The notes under the pieces were generated by a model. It did no database searches and had not been told where the DNA came from. It saw only the letters and a program-made list of their open reading frames with translations. Below are positions 56,270 to 64,000 of a stretch of DNA of 64,000 nucleotides, one piece after another (positions within the stretch are counted from its first letter, which is position 1; each line of letters starts with the position of its first letter). This stretch comes from JBBPZK01 sp965219175 (GTDB lineage Bacteria; Actinomycetota; Rubrobacteria; Rubrobacterales; Rubrobacteraceae): contig CBDCNI010000001.1 in assembly GCA_965219175.1 (NCBI GenBank), forward strand, positions 1,674,001 through 1,738,000, written 5' to 3'. Position numbers and translations under genes: made by a program.

Positions 56270-57439
56270 ATGACGCAGACCTCTGTATACCTCGACTACG
56301 CCGCCACCGCCCCACTCGACGGCCGGGTGCTCGAAGCCATGCTTCCGTATATGCGCGAGCCGTTGGGCAACGCTTCATCGCTCCACGCGCCAGGGATCGC
56401 CGCCCGCGCAGCCGTCGAAGAGGCGCGCGAGTCGGTGGCAGCCCTGATCGGAGCTTCCCCGGCAGAGATCCTCTTTACCTCCGGCGGCACGGAGTCGGAC
56501 AACATCGCCGTACTCGGCCTGACCCGAGCCGCCCCCGAGGACAAACGTCACATCGTCGTCTCGCCTATCGAGCACTCAGCCGTCCGGAACGCGGTGCGCC
56601 ATCTCGAAAGCTCCGGCTGGGAGTTAACCCGCCTCTCGGTAGACGCCGACGGTCTCGTCGACCCGGCGGAGTTCGCCGGAGCCCTGCGCCCGGACACCGC
56701 GCTCGCATCCATCATGTGGGCGAACAACGAGGTCGGGACCATTGAACCCATCGAAGAACTGGCCGACGTGTGCGCCGAGAGAGGCGTTCCCTTCCACGTA
56801 GACGCGGTTCAGGCGGCTGGGAGGCTGCCGCTGGACGTGGGCCGTGTGCCGGTCTCGACGCTCGCCCTCTCGTCGCACAAGCTCTACGGGCCGCAAGGCG
56901 TCGGGGCGCTGTACGTGCGGGGCGGAGTCCGAGTCGAGCCCGTCATCTTCGGGGGCGGTCAGGAGGGAGGGCTGCGGAGCGGGACCGAGAACGTGGCCGG
57001 CATCGTCGGCCTCGGGGCGGCGGCCCGTCTGGCGAACGAAGAGTTAGAGGAGCGCGTGAGGCACGAGACGAGGTTGCGGGAACGTTTGATCTCCGGTGCG
57101 ACCGCGCTGCCGGATGTCTCCCTCAACGGGCATTCCGAACGGAGGCTCTCGAACAACGCGCACCTGGCCGTGGAAGGTGTGGAATCGGAGGGGCTCGTGC
57201 TGATGTGCGACGCCCTCGGGTACGCCATAGGAAACGGGGCGGCCTGTTCTTCTGGCTCGGCCGGACACAAGGCCTCGCCGGTCTTGACGGCGATGGGTCG
57301 CGGGGAGCGAGAAGCGTTCTCGTCGGTCAGGGTCACGGTCGGCAAGGAGACCACGCAGCAAGAAGTAGACGGTTTTCTGGTGGTCTTCTCCGTGGCGGTG
57401 GCGCGGTTGCGTGAGTTGTCGCCGCTCACGATAAGTTAG
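56270..57439 (+). CDS. Cysteine desulfurase (IscS/NifS family)
   Basis: A PLP enzyme of 389 aa that releases sulfur from cysteine as a persulfide. YLDYAATAPLD, GGTESDN, the His in IEHSAV, HVDAVQAAG and the PLP lysine in ALSSHKLYGPQG are visible. The mobile catalytic-Cys loop is GNGAACSSGSAGHK. It lies 25 nt before an IscU-MnmA fusion, so its likely job is sulfur supply for tRNA 2-thiouridine and perhaps Fe-S clusters. Confidence 0.93.
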   Translation: MTQTSVYLDYAATAPLDGRVLEAMLPYMREPLGNASSLHAPGIAARAAVEEARESVAALIGASPAEILFTSGGTESDNIAVLGLTRAAPEDKRHIVVSPIEHSAVRNAVRHLESSGWELTRLSVDADGLVDPAEFAGALRPDTALASIMWANNEVGTIEPIEELADVCAERGVPFHVDAVQAAGRLPLDVGRVPVSTLALSSHKLYGPQGVGALYVRGGVRVEPVIFGGGQEGGLRSGTENVAGIVGLGAAARLANEELEERVRHETRLRERLISGATALPDVSLNGHSERRLSNNAHLAVEGVESEGLVLMCDALGYAIGNGAACSSGSAGHKASPVLTAMGRGEREAFSSVRVTVGKETTQQEVDGFLVVFSVAVARLRELSPLTIS

Positions 57440-57464
57440 TAATACGGATGAGAGAGGTAAGTTA

Positions 57465-58925
57465 GTGTCATACAGGCCGCAGGTGATAGATCATCTCGTA
57501 AAGCCCCGCCACGTCGGGGAGATCAAAAACCCGCACGGCTCCGGTGAGTCGGGGGACGCCGCATGCGGAGATGTCGCCCGCTTCACGGTGAGCGTAAAGA
57601 GTAACGTTCTGGAAGACGTGCGCTACAAGGTCTACGGCTGCGCGGCCTGCATCGCTGCCGGCTCGGCTCTCGCGGAGCTTACGCACGGCAAGAGCCTCGT
57701 CGAGGCTGCCGGAGTGTCGAAGGCCGATATCGAAAGGGCGCTCGGAGGTCCGTTGCCGGAAGGCAAGGAGCACGCGCTGACGCTTGTACTCGACGCCCTC
57801 CACAAGTCGTTCGAGGACTACTGGAACCACGGGGCCGAAGCGCTGCTCGACGGGAGCTTCGGGGGCGCTGCGAACGGCGGTAAGACCGTGGTCGCGGCTA
57901 TGAGCGGCGGGGTCGACTCGGCTGTCACGGCGCTGCTCTTGAAAGAGGCCGGCTATGACGTGGTCGGGGTGACCTTCCGGCTGCACGACGGGGAGCGCGG
58001 GAGCCGCTCTTGTTGCTCGCCGGACACGGTCCTTTTCGCCAGGGATACCGCCCACCGCATGGGCATACCCCACTTCACGCTCGACTTGAAGGAGTTGTTC
58101 AACCGGCGGGTGATGCGGGACTTCGTCGGTTCGTACAAGGAGGGCCGGACGCCGAACCCTTGCGTGGCGTGCAACGCGCACGTCAAGTTCCACGCGGCGT
58201 CTTTTCTGGCTGACCGGCTCGGGTTCGACCGCATCGCCACCGGCCACTACGCCCGCGTGGTCGAGACGGATGATGGCGCTACTATGGCCCGTCCGGTGGA
58301 TGAGAGTAAGGACCAGAGCTACGTGCTCTGGCCCATCCCGAAGGAGTTGCTCGCCCGAACCGTCTTTCCACTCGGCGAGTACAGGAAGACGGAGATACGG
58401 GAGATAGCGCGCGATAATGACCTCGCTGTCGCCTACACCCCGGAAAGCCAGGACATTTGCTTTATCCCCGACGGGAACTACCGCGGTTTCGTCCGTAAAA
58501 AGGTCGCGGCCGAGTCTGGTGAGGTAGTGGACGGAGGGGGGCGGGTACTCGGGCGGCACGCCGGCGTCGTTGACTTTACCGTGGGACAGCGGCGCGGTAT
58601 CAGGGTCTCGGCCCCGGCGCCGCTCTACGTGACCGAGGTTCGCCCGGAGACGAAGCAGGTCGTGGTCGGGAGCAAGAGGGACTTGCAGGTAAGCGAAGTG
58701 CGCGTCGGCGGCATGAACTGGTTTATGGAGCCGGTCGAGGTGGGCTCCGTGCAGGTCCGGTACAACAGTTCGGATGTGGAGTGTGAGCTTGAAGATGCGG
58801 GCGGCGGCGAGTGGATCGCGCGTTTCGCGGAGCCGGTGGAGGGCGTCGCGCCGGGCCAGTCGGCCGTGTTCTACAATGGGGACCGGGTCGTCGGCGGGGG
58901 AGTGGTCGTTCGGAAAGGTTCTTGA
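57465..58925 (+). CDS. mnmA: IscU-like domain fused to tRNA 2-thiouridylase MnmA
   Basis: 486 aa. Residues 1-120 are IscU/NifU-N-like: C34 in AACGD with the Asp, C59 in YGCAAC (plus an extra C62), and H103. The third scaffold cysteine is replaced by A104 (KEHALTL where KIHCS is usual). From about 140, MnmA begins: ATP-PPase loop AAMSGGVDSA, the first catalytic Cys in GRTPNPCVACNAHVKF and the second in SQDICFIPDG, then the C-terminal barrels (GQRRGIRVSA). It thiolates U34 of tRNAs. The start is GTG 57465. The fusion and its desulfurase neighbour suggest a built-in sulfur relay or docking domain. Confidence 0.9.
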   Translation: MSYRPQVIDHLVKPRHVGEIKNPHGSGESGDAACGDVARFTVSVKSNVLEDVRYKVYGCAACIAAGSALAELTHGKSLVEAAGVSKADIERALGGPLPEGKEHALTLVLDALHKSFEDYWNHGAEALLDGSFGGAANGGKTVVAAMSGGVDSAVTALLLKEAGYDVVGVTFRLHDGERGSRSCCSPDTVLFARDTAHRMGIPHFTLDLKELFNRRVMRDFVGSYKEGRTPNPCVACNAHVKFHAASFLADRLGFDRIATGHYARVVETDDGATMARPVDESKDQSYVLWPIPKELLARTVFPLGEYRKTEIREIARDNDLAVAYTPESQDICFIPDGNYRGFVRKKVAAESGEVVDGGGRVLGRHAGVVDFTVGQRRGIRVSAPAPLYVTEVRPETKQVVVGSKRDLQVSEVRVGGMNWFMEPVEVGSVQVRYNSSDVECELEDAGGGEWIARFAEPVEGVAPGQSAVFYNGDRVVGGGVVVRKGS

Positions 58926-58994
58926 AGCCATGGCCTGGTTGTATAATGCGGGTTATCGAGCGTAGTGGAAATCGTGCTGGAGGTGCGTTAGAGG

Positions 58995-59381
58995 TTGGAC
59001 GTTTTCGTGGAGTTGATGAAGGGGTTGCTCTTCCTCGGGATCGCGGTGGCGTTCTTCGTGCTGGCGTGGATGTTCCTGAGGCTCGCCGGGATATTCTCGA
59101 CGGCTGAGAAGACCATAAAGGACGTCTCCGAAGAGGTGGTTCCCCTGATCGGCAAGACCCACGTAACCGTCGACAACATAAACAGCCAACTCTCCCAGCT
59201 CGATGAAGCGGTCGGAGACGTGACGGGCATCACCGGTGAGTTGGACCAGACCACGGCTGTCATAACCAAGGGCGTGCGGGGTGGCGTAATACGGTTCTCC
59301 TCGGCGACCGCCGGTTTGTCTCGTGGGATCAGCACCTTCTTCGGCGGCGACAACGAGCTTCCGAAGAAAAAGGAGAATTAG
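58995..59381 (+). CDS. DUF948-family membrane-anchored coiled-coil protein
   Basis: 128 aa. An N-terminal helix (GLLFLGIAVAFFVLAWMFL) is followed by a long amphipathic coiled coil (TIKDVSEEVVPLIGKTHVTVDNINSQLSQLDEAVGDV in pieces), the usual form of DUF948 proteins. The start is TTG 58995. A TATAAT hexamer at 58942-58947 may serve as promoter. It is coupled to the YtxH-like gene 3 nt downstream. Confidence 0.8.
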   Translation: MDVFVELMKGLLFLGIAVAFFVLAWMFLRLAGIFSTAEKTIKDVSEEVVPLIGKTHVTVDNINSQLSQLDEAVGDVTGITGELDQTTAVITKGVRGGVIRFSSATAGLSRGISTFFGGDNELPKKKEN

Positions 59382-59384
59382 AGG

Positions 59385-59744
59385 TTGGAAGGCTGGAGCA
59401 AGCTGATCGCCGGAGCCCTGATCGGGGCCGCCGGTACCGTCTACGCGACGAACGAAGAGTTCCGCAAACGCCTGCCCGGAGCAGCGAGAAACCTTCCCGG
59501 TTTAGTCCGCGACCGCTTTGTCAACTCTGTAGCCGCCGCTCGCGAAGCCTCCGCCACGCGGCGGGCGGAGATACTAAAAGAGTTGGAGACCCACGGCGGA
59601 GCGGAACACGAGTTACGATCTGTGAACACGGAGCCGGCCCCTCCGATCTCACCGCCGGAGACGCCCCTGGCGGACGCGCCCGAACCGTCCAACCCGCCAG
59701 CTAAAGACCTTACGGGTACGACGCCCGCGAAGATCGACTACTAG
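59385..59744 (+). CDS. YtxH-like protein
   Basis: 119 aa. A short glycine-rich membrane segment (LIAGALIGAAGTVYATNEEF) is followed by an Arg/Ala-rich helix and a Pro/Glu-rich tail. DUF948 and YtxH genes are regularly adjacent; Bacillus YtxH belongs to the SigB general stress regulon (family knowledge), which fits the SigB-like factor two genes on. The start is TTG 59385. Confidence 0.7.
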   Translation: MEGWSKLIAGALIGAAGTVYATNEEFRKRLPGAARNLPGLVRDRFVNSVAAAREASATRRAEILKELETHGGAEHELRSVNTEPAPPISPPETPLADAPEPSNPPAKDLTGTTPAKIDY

Positions 59745-59766
59745 CAACCGCCAAAGGAGGTTTTGG

Positions 59767-60057
59767 ATGCTCGACGCGCAAACCCCGGAGTACACGTACT
59801 TGAATGTCCCACCCGTCCCGCAGCTAAGGTCTTGTCCGGGTCTCGTCCTCGCGGGCATGGCGATACGGGCGAAGGTCGGGATGGGGGGGCTCGAAGAGGC
59901 GGTCGAGCGTTTGGAGATGTCTCATTCGGGCGACGGTTCTACCCGCTATCGGTTTCACGTCGCGGATGGAGGGGTCGTCGTCGAGATCGAAGACGGAGAT
60001 AGCGTCGAGGCGTCCGGTGATACGCGCTGGCTCACGGTGGTGGAGTTGGCGCCGTGA
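59767..60057 (+). CDS. RsbW-like anti-sigma fold without an ATP-binding N-box (putative)
   Basis: 96 aa with a perfect SD (AAAGGAGGT, 59753-59761) before ATG 59767. The layout, an N-terminal strand (YTYLNVPPVPQLRS), a helix LVLAGMAIRAKVGMGGLEEAVERLEMS, then strands YRFHVADGGVVVEIEDGD, resembles GHKL anti-sigma kinases. Where those have the E-x-x-x-N N-box this protein has RLEMSHSG, and the G1/G2 boxes are absent. Its stop overlaps the sigma gene's GTG as GTGA. Position and fold suggest an anti-sigma or sigma-binding role; homology is by eye only. Confidence 0.45.
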   Translation: MLDAQTPEYTYLNVPPVPQLRSCPGLVLAGMAIRAKVGMGGLEEAVERLEMSHSGDGSTRYRFHVADGGVVVEIEDGDSVEASGDTRWLTVVELAP

Positions 60058-60827
60058 GCCGGAGCTACAAGAGACCGAACAAGGCCCGCACCCGTCGCCT
60101 GCTCGTCCGTTATCACAAGGAAGGCGACCAGCGCGCCCGTGAACTGGTCATACAGGAGCAACTCCCGCTGGTAGAATTTCTGGCCCGCAAGTTCTCCGGC
60201 AGGGGCGAGCCCGTCGACGACCTCGTGCAGGTAGCCTCCGTCGGCCTCATAAAAGCGGTGGACCGCTTCGACGTCGACCGGAACATCGAGTTCTCGACCT
60301 ACGCTACGCCGAGCATCCTCGGTGAGATAAAGCGCTACTTCCGGGACAAAGGCTGGTCGATGAGGGTCCCGCGCGGTCTCCAGGAGTTGAGGCAGTCAGC
60401 CAAGGACGCCATCCGCACCGAGACCATAAGGACCGGGCGTTCCCCGACTGTCCAGGACCTTGCGAAGGCTCTGGACGCAAACGAGGAAAACATCGCGGAG
60501 GCACTCACGCTCGGCCGAGCTTACAATACCTCCAGCCTCGACGCGCCGGTCAGCCAGGACGATTCGGAGGGCGATACGATCATGGACCTCCAGGCCGACG
60601 AGAACTCCCCGATAGACGGCCTCGAAGACCGGGTCCTGCTCCAGTCCGCGATGAGCGGACTCAAGGATCAGCAACAGAAGATACTCCAGCTACGCTTCAG
60701 CGAGGGAAAGACCCAGACGGAGATAGCCGACTCGATAGGCGTCAGCCAGATGCACGTCTCCCGACTCCTCAGACGCGCCCTGGACGACCTGAGGCAAGAG
60801 TTGGGCGAACTGGAAAAGCACCACTAG
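60054..60827 (+). CDS. SigB/SigF-family RNA polymerase sigma factor
   Basis: 257 aa. Region 2 reads DDLVQVASVGLIKAVDRFD and FSTYATPSILGEIKRYFRD (with the -10-binding and melting residues), followed by region 3 RVPRGLQELRQSAKDAI, and region 4 RFSEGKTQTEIADSIGVSQMHVSRLLRRAL, the -35 helix-turn-helix. There is no region 1.1. This is the stress or development class. The GTG start overlaps the RsbW-like gene. No rsbV homologue is in the window. Confidence 0.95.
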   Translation: MSRSYKRPNKARTRRLLVRYHKEGDQRARELVIQEQLPLVEFLARKFSGRGEPVDDLVQVASVGLIKAVDRFDVDRNIEFSTYATPSILGEIKRYFRDKGWSMRVPRGLQELRQSAKDAIRTETIRTGRSPTVQDLAKALDANEENIAEALTLGRAYNTSSLDAPVSQDDSEGDTIMDLQADENSPIDGLEDRVLLQSAMSGLKDQQQKILQLRFSEGKTQTEIADSIGVSQMHVSRLLRRALDDLRQELGELEKHH

Positions 60828-60834
60828 AAAAAAG

Positions 60835-60840
60835 TACAAT
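60835..60840 (+). promoter_or_regulatory. Predicted -10 of alaS (leaderless)
   Basis: TACAAT ends 6 nt before ATG 60847. TGGAAA at 60811-60816 (18-nt spacing) may be a weak -35. Confidence 0.5.
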
Positions 60841-60846
60841 ACCCTT

Positions 60847-63492
60847 ATGCAAAGCTACGAAATACGCCAAAAGTACCTCGATTTCTTCGAGCAGCGGGGC
60901 CATCAGGTCTACCCGAGTTCGTCACTCGTTCCCCACAACGACCCGACGGTTCTCCTGACGACCGCCGGGATGCAGCAGTTCATCACCTACTTCACAGGAC
61001 AAGACCGGCCACCGACCCCGCGCGCTACCAGCGTCCAGAAGTGTTTCCGCACCGTGGACCTTGAAGAGGTCGGGGATGACACTCATCTAACCTTCTTCGA
61101 GATGCTCGGCAACTTCTCTTTCGGCGATTACTTCAAGAAAGAGGCGATCGAGTACGCCTGGGAGTTCTTGACAAAAGAGTTGGGTCTTTCGGCGGAGCGA
61201 CTCTGGATCACGATCTTCGAGGGCGATGAGAACGCCCCTGAGGACACAGAAGCCAAAGAATTCTGGATGGATATCGGCGTACCGGAGGAGAAAATTTTCG
61301 GCCTACCTAAGAGTGAGAATTGGTGGGGGCCACCAGGCAACTCAGGACCTTGCGGGCCATGTTCGGAGGTCTACTATGACTATGGTGAGGAGTTTGGCAG
61401 TGGTGACCCGCTCGCCGATTCGAAATACGGTCCCGGCGGCAACGAGGGAGATTCGCGCTTTCTGGAGATCTGGAACCTTGTTTTCAACCAGTACGAGCAG
61501 CATAAGAATGGCACTCTTGCCCCGCTCTCCAAGCCAGGCATCGATACTGGCATGGGTCTTGAACGCACCACCGCTGTTGTTCAAGGAGTCTCCTCCGTCT
61601 ATAGGACTGACCTTTATGCGCCTATTCTCGACCGCATAAAGGAGGAGACCGGAGCAACCCTGGGCACTTCGGAGGAATTGGACCGGGCGCTGTATGTGCT
61701 CTCAGACCACGCCCGCTCTATGGCTTTCCTGATCGCCGATGGCGTGCGTCCCGGAAACCAGCGTCGTGAATACATCCTTAGACGCATAATACGCCGGGCG
61801 ACACGGGAAGCTTATTCGCGGCTCGGGATTGGTGCGGATCAGGTGGCGGGGCTCGCCGAGGTCGTGGTTGATTACATGGGCGACTTCTACGAGGAGTTGC
61901 GTGTCGCTCGGGATGATATCAGGAGGGTTGTCACAGGCGAGGCTGCGCGCTTTATCGAGGTCTACGATTCGGGGATGGGGCTTCTGGAGGTGGAGATAGG
62001 ACGCTTGCGGGGCGGAAACCTGCCGGGCGAGGTCGCGTTTACGCTGCACGATACTTACGGTTTTCCGGTTGAGGTGACGCGCGAGGTCCTGGCGGAGCGG
62101 GGTATCTCTCTGGACGAGGCCGGGTTCGAGGTGGCTATGAGCGGTCAGCGGGAGCGGGCGCGGGGGGCTATGGAGGTCCACGAGCGGGTCGTGGCGGCTT
62201 TCCGGGACCGGGAGTTGAAGAGCCGGTTCGTCGGGTACGAGTACGAGCAGGTAGAGACGCGGGTCCTGGCCGTCGAGCCGGTGCCGGGGGCGGAGGGCGA
62301 GGTGTACGTGGTGCTCGCCGAGAACCCGTTCTACGCGACGGGCGGCGGGCAGGTATCCGACACCGGTTGGGTACAGTCCGAGCGGGCGCAGGTAGAAGTC
62401 GTGGAAGCTATACCCGCAGGTGATTACCAGATACTGCGGGCGATGGCCGAGCGGCGGGAGATCCGGGAGGGAGACCCTGTAACGGCTTCCATCAACCGGG
62501 TCCGGCGGCACCAGATCGAGGCGAACCACACGGCTACCCATATCCTCCACTGGGCGCTTAGGGCCGTGCTCGGCAAAGAAGTAGTCCAGGCCGGGAGTTA
62601 CGTCGGGCCGGACCGTTTGAGGTTCGACTATCGCTACTCCGGGAGCGTCGGTGAGGAGGAGATCCGGCGCGTTCAGGAGCTTTGTCTACTCAAGATCACC
62701 GAGAACCAGCCCGTCCGGTACTACACGACGACGATGGACGAGGCTCGAAATCTCGGGGCGATGATGCTCTTTGGAGAGAAGTATCGGGATCTCGTGCGGG
62801 TCGTGGAGGTGGACGGATTTTCGCGAGAGCTTTGCGGCGGTACACACGTGCGGGGGAGTGCCGAGATCGGGGCGTTCAAGATCTCCTCGAACAGGAAGCA
62901 CGGCGCGGACCTCTACCGTATAGAAGTCCTCACCGGCCGCGAGGCGCTCTTCTACCTGATCGAAGCGTCCGAAGTCGCCGAAGAGGCCGCGAGAGGATTA
63001 CGCGTCGAGATCGGCCAGATACCGGATGCCATCTCCGGTCTTCGAGAGGAAGCCCAAAACGCCCGAGAGCTGGAGCGCGAGCAGGCGCTCAAGGCCGGTC
63101 TCGAAGAGGTCGGCTCTCTCGTCGAGAACGCCGAGTCCGTGGACGGGGCCAGGGTGGTCGCCGGGCAGGTGGTCGCCTCCGACGTGCAGGGGCTCCGTCA
63201 GATCTCCGACGACGTAAAGAACCGGCTCGGCGCGCCTTCCGCAGTGGTCCTCGCCGCAGACCTGAACGGTAAGGCGGTAGTCGTCGCAAACCTCCACCCG
63301 GATGTCTCCCGTAAGATAGAAGCTGGGGAGATAGTGCGGGAGATCTCCGGCGTCCTCGGCGGTGGTGGAGGTGGCGGCGCGACGATGGCCCAGGGTGGCG
63401 GCGGGAACATCGAGGCGATCCCCGAAGCCCTGCTGAAAGTAAAAGATATCCTCAACCGGCGGTTGGCGGAAACTTCGCGGGCGGCGGAGTAA
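60847..63492 (+). CDS. alaS: Alanyl-tRNA synthetase
   Basis: 881 aa, with all domains. The class II core has YPSSSLVPHNDPTVLLTTAGMQQF (in part), FRTVDLEEVGDDTHLTFFEMLGNFSFGDYFKKEA (in part) and motif 3 GMGLERT. The editing domain has the zinc sites NHTATHILH and CGGTHVRGSAEIG. The C-terminal DHHA1/C-Ala domain ends with a Gly-rich loop (GVLGGGGGGGATMAQGGG). ATG 60847 is the standard N-terminus MQSYEIRQKYLDFFEQRGH. Confidence 0.97.
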   Translation: MQSYEIRQKYLDFFEQRGHQVYPSSSLVPHNDPTVLLTTAGMQQFITYFTGQDRPPTPRATSVQKCFRTVDLEEVGDDTHLTFFEMLGNFSFGDYFKKEAIEYAWEFLTKELGLSAERLWITIFEGDENAPEDTEAKEFWMDIGVPEEKIFGLPKSENWWGPPGNSGPCGPCSEVYYDYGEEFGSGDPLADSKYGPGGNEGDSRFLEIWNLVFNQYEQHKNGTLAPLSKPGIDTGMGLERTTAVVQGVSSVYRTDLYAPILDRIKEETGATLGTSEELDRALYVLSDHARSMAFLIADGVRPGNQRREYILRRIIRRATREAYSRLGIGADQVAGLAEVVVDYMGDFYEELRVARDDIRRVVTGEAARFIEVYDSGMGLLEVEIGRLRGGNLPGEVAFTLHDTYGFPVEVTREVLAERGISLDEAGFEVAMSGQRERARGAMEVHERVVAAFRDRELKSRFVGYEYEQVETRVLAVEPVPGAEGEVYVVLAENPFYATGGGQVSDTGWVQSERAQVEVVEAIPAGDYQILRAMAERREIREGDPVTASINRVRRHQIEANHTATHILHWALRAVLGKEVVQAGSYVGPDRLRFDYRYSGSVGEEEIRRVQELCLLKITENQPVRYYTTTMDEARNLGAMMLFGEKYRDLVRVVEVDGFSRELCGGTHVRGSAEIGAFKISSNRKHGADLYRIEVLTGREALFYLIEASEVAEEAARGLRVEIGQIPDAISGLREEAQNARELEREQALKAGLEEVGSLVENAESVDGARVVAGQVVASDVQGLRQISDDVKNRLGAPSAVVLAADLNGKAVVVANLHPDVSRKIEAGEIVREISGVLGGGGGGGATMAQGGGGNIEAIPEALLKVKDILNRRLAETSRAAE

Positions 63493-63497
63493 AACCC

Positions 63498-63935
63498 TTG
63501 CAGGCTTCGGAGCGTGCTTCGAGGAAGGTAGCCGCCTTCGACCTGGGCGAAGTGCGCACGGGCGTTGCCGTCTCCGATGCGGGTGGCTCAGTGGCGCGTC
63601 CGCTGACTATCGTGTCGCCGGCGGAGCTTGTCGGGTGCCTGCGAGATCTCGTAGAAAACGAGGGTGTTAAAGAAGTCGTGGTCGGTGTGCCGAAAACCCT
63701 GGGTGGAGAGGTCGGCTTCCAGGCGAAGCGGGTACTGCGGGCGTTGGATCTTCTCCGCGGAGAGTTTCCGGGGGTTCGGTTCGTGGAGTGGGACGAGAGG
63801 TTCACGACGAGGCTAGTCACCGGGTCCGGTTCGAAAGGCGGCCGCCGGAAGAAGAACCGCGAGCCGGTTGACGACCTGGCGGCGGCCCAGATGCTCCAGG
63901 AGTACCTGTACGCTAGGGGGGAAGTTGGCCGGTAG
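63498..63935 (+). CDS. ruvX: RuvX/YqgF-family Holliday junction resolvase-like nuclease
   Basis: 145 aa. An RNase H-like fold with AAFDLGEVRTGVAVSD (catalytic Asp near 11), EVVVGVPKTLGGEVG, VEWDERFTTRLVT (Glu/Asp) and DDLAAAQMLQEYL. Members process rRNA or act on DNA junctions. The TTG start at 63498 is 5 nt after alaS; the order alaS-ruvX-mltG is widely conserved. Confidence 0.93.
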   Translation: MQASERASRKVAAFDLGEVRTGVAVSDAGGSVARPLTIVSPAELVGCLRDLVENEGVKEVVVGVPKTLGGEVGFQAKRVLRALDLLRGEFPGVRFVEWDERFTTRLVTGSGSKGGRRKKNREPVDDLAAAQMLQEYLYARGEVGR

Positions 63936-64000
63936 AAACAAGAAAAGCCGCAGGGAGCAGAGAGACCTGGACGAGCGGCTGCAAGCGCTCCGCTCCAGCG
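63925..64000 (+). CDS. Start of a MltG-type endolytic transglycosylase gene (partial)
   Basis: TTG 63925 overlaps the ruvX end by 11 nt and opens a frame to the window edge with a basic N-terminus (AGRNKKSRREQRDLDERL). Charged, Arg-rich N-termini before a membrane helix are usual for actinobacterial MltG, and mltG follows ruvX in many genomes. Only 25 residues are visible, so the call is positional. Confidence 0.45.
   Translation, partial: MAGRNKKSRREQRDLDERLQALRSS

Noticed and set aside
57468..58931. 487-aa minus-strand open frame
   Set aside because: Exact antisense shadow of the IscU-MnmA gene, with no recognisable motif.

Overview
The window is 64 kb of a GC-rich chromosome, most likely from a deep-branching actinobacterium of the Rubrobacter type. 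This placement is inferred from several things: the 16S sequence (the GATCTTGGCTCAG 5' signature), the PdxS/PdxT, SigB/SigF-type sigma and UbiB content, the conserved blocks ruvCAB, queA-tgt-secDF-relA-hisS and alaS-ruvX-mltG, and the very frequent GTG/TTG starts. No taxon could be confirmed without a search. Most of the window is core housekeeping DNA on the + strand, with frequent 4-nt ATGA/GTGA/TTGA gene overlaps.

Layout. 1-7.7 kb: end of a Ktr-type potassium transporter and its KtrA subunit, a SpoU RNA methylase, pheST, a RemA-like protein, an alkyladenine glycosylase and tyrS. 7.7-13.3 kb: a complete rRNA operon (16S-23S-5S, no spacer tRNA) with two visible promoters and long RNase III-type processing stems. 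13.4-17.7 kb: a DksA-like protein without its zinc cysteines, a cysteine-free ArsA/Get3 homologue with a C-terminal HSP20-like part, pdxST and yebC. 17.75-22.5 kb: an accessory island that splits the usual yebC-ruvC neighbourhood. It holds hicAB bracketed by a second, diverged copy of the yebC 3' end, a frameshifted TIR-domain gene, a vapC remnant, higBA, a sortase-anchored Excalibur protein and a methyltransferase. 22.6-24.9 kb: ruvCAB. 25-34.7 kb: ilvD, a DMT exporter, a VOC enzyme, a 4xPAS-GGDEF-EAL protein, queA and tgt. 34.7-47.3 kb: secDF, GtrA, a phasin-like protein, a UbiB kinase, an XRE/membrane pair, rel, MOSC, MBL hydrolase and hisS.

47.3-52.4 kb holds the most system-like unit: five minus-strand genes, every junction a 4-nt overlap. 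They encode a NodB-type deacetylase, an acyl-CoA dehydrogenase homologue, a NodS-type methyltransferase, an FAD reductase and a two-domain glycosyltransferase (GT2 plus a GpgS-like half). The content recalls Nod-factor-like lipo-saccharide synthesis. 52.6-64 kb: a HAD phosphatase, aspS, a lipoprotein with a thioredoxin-like and a lamin-tail part, a cysteine desulfurase, an IscU-MnmA fusion that lacks the third IscU cysteine, DUF948 and YtxH proteins, an RsbW-like protein without an N-box followed by its sigma factor, alaS, ruvX and the start of mltG.

A window-wide pattern is a TANNNT -10 hexamer ending 6-8 nt before the start codon of about ten genes, which predicts leaderless transcripts. 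Two genes, tgt and the NodB-type deacetylase, have no ATG/GTG/TTG at the position where homology says they should begin.
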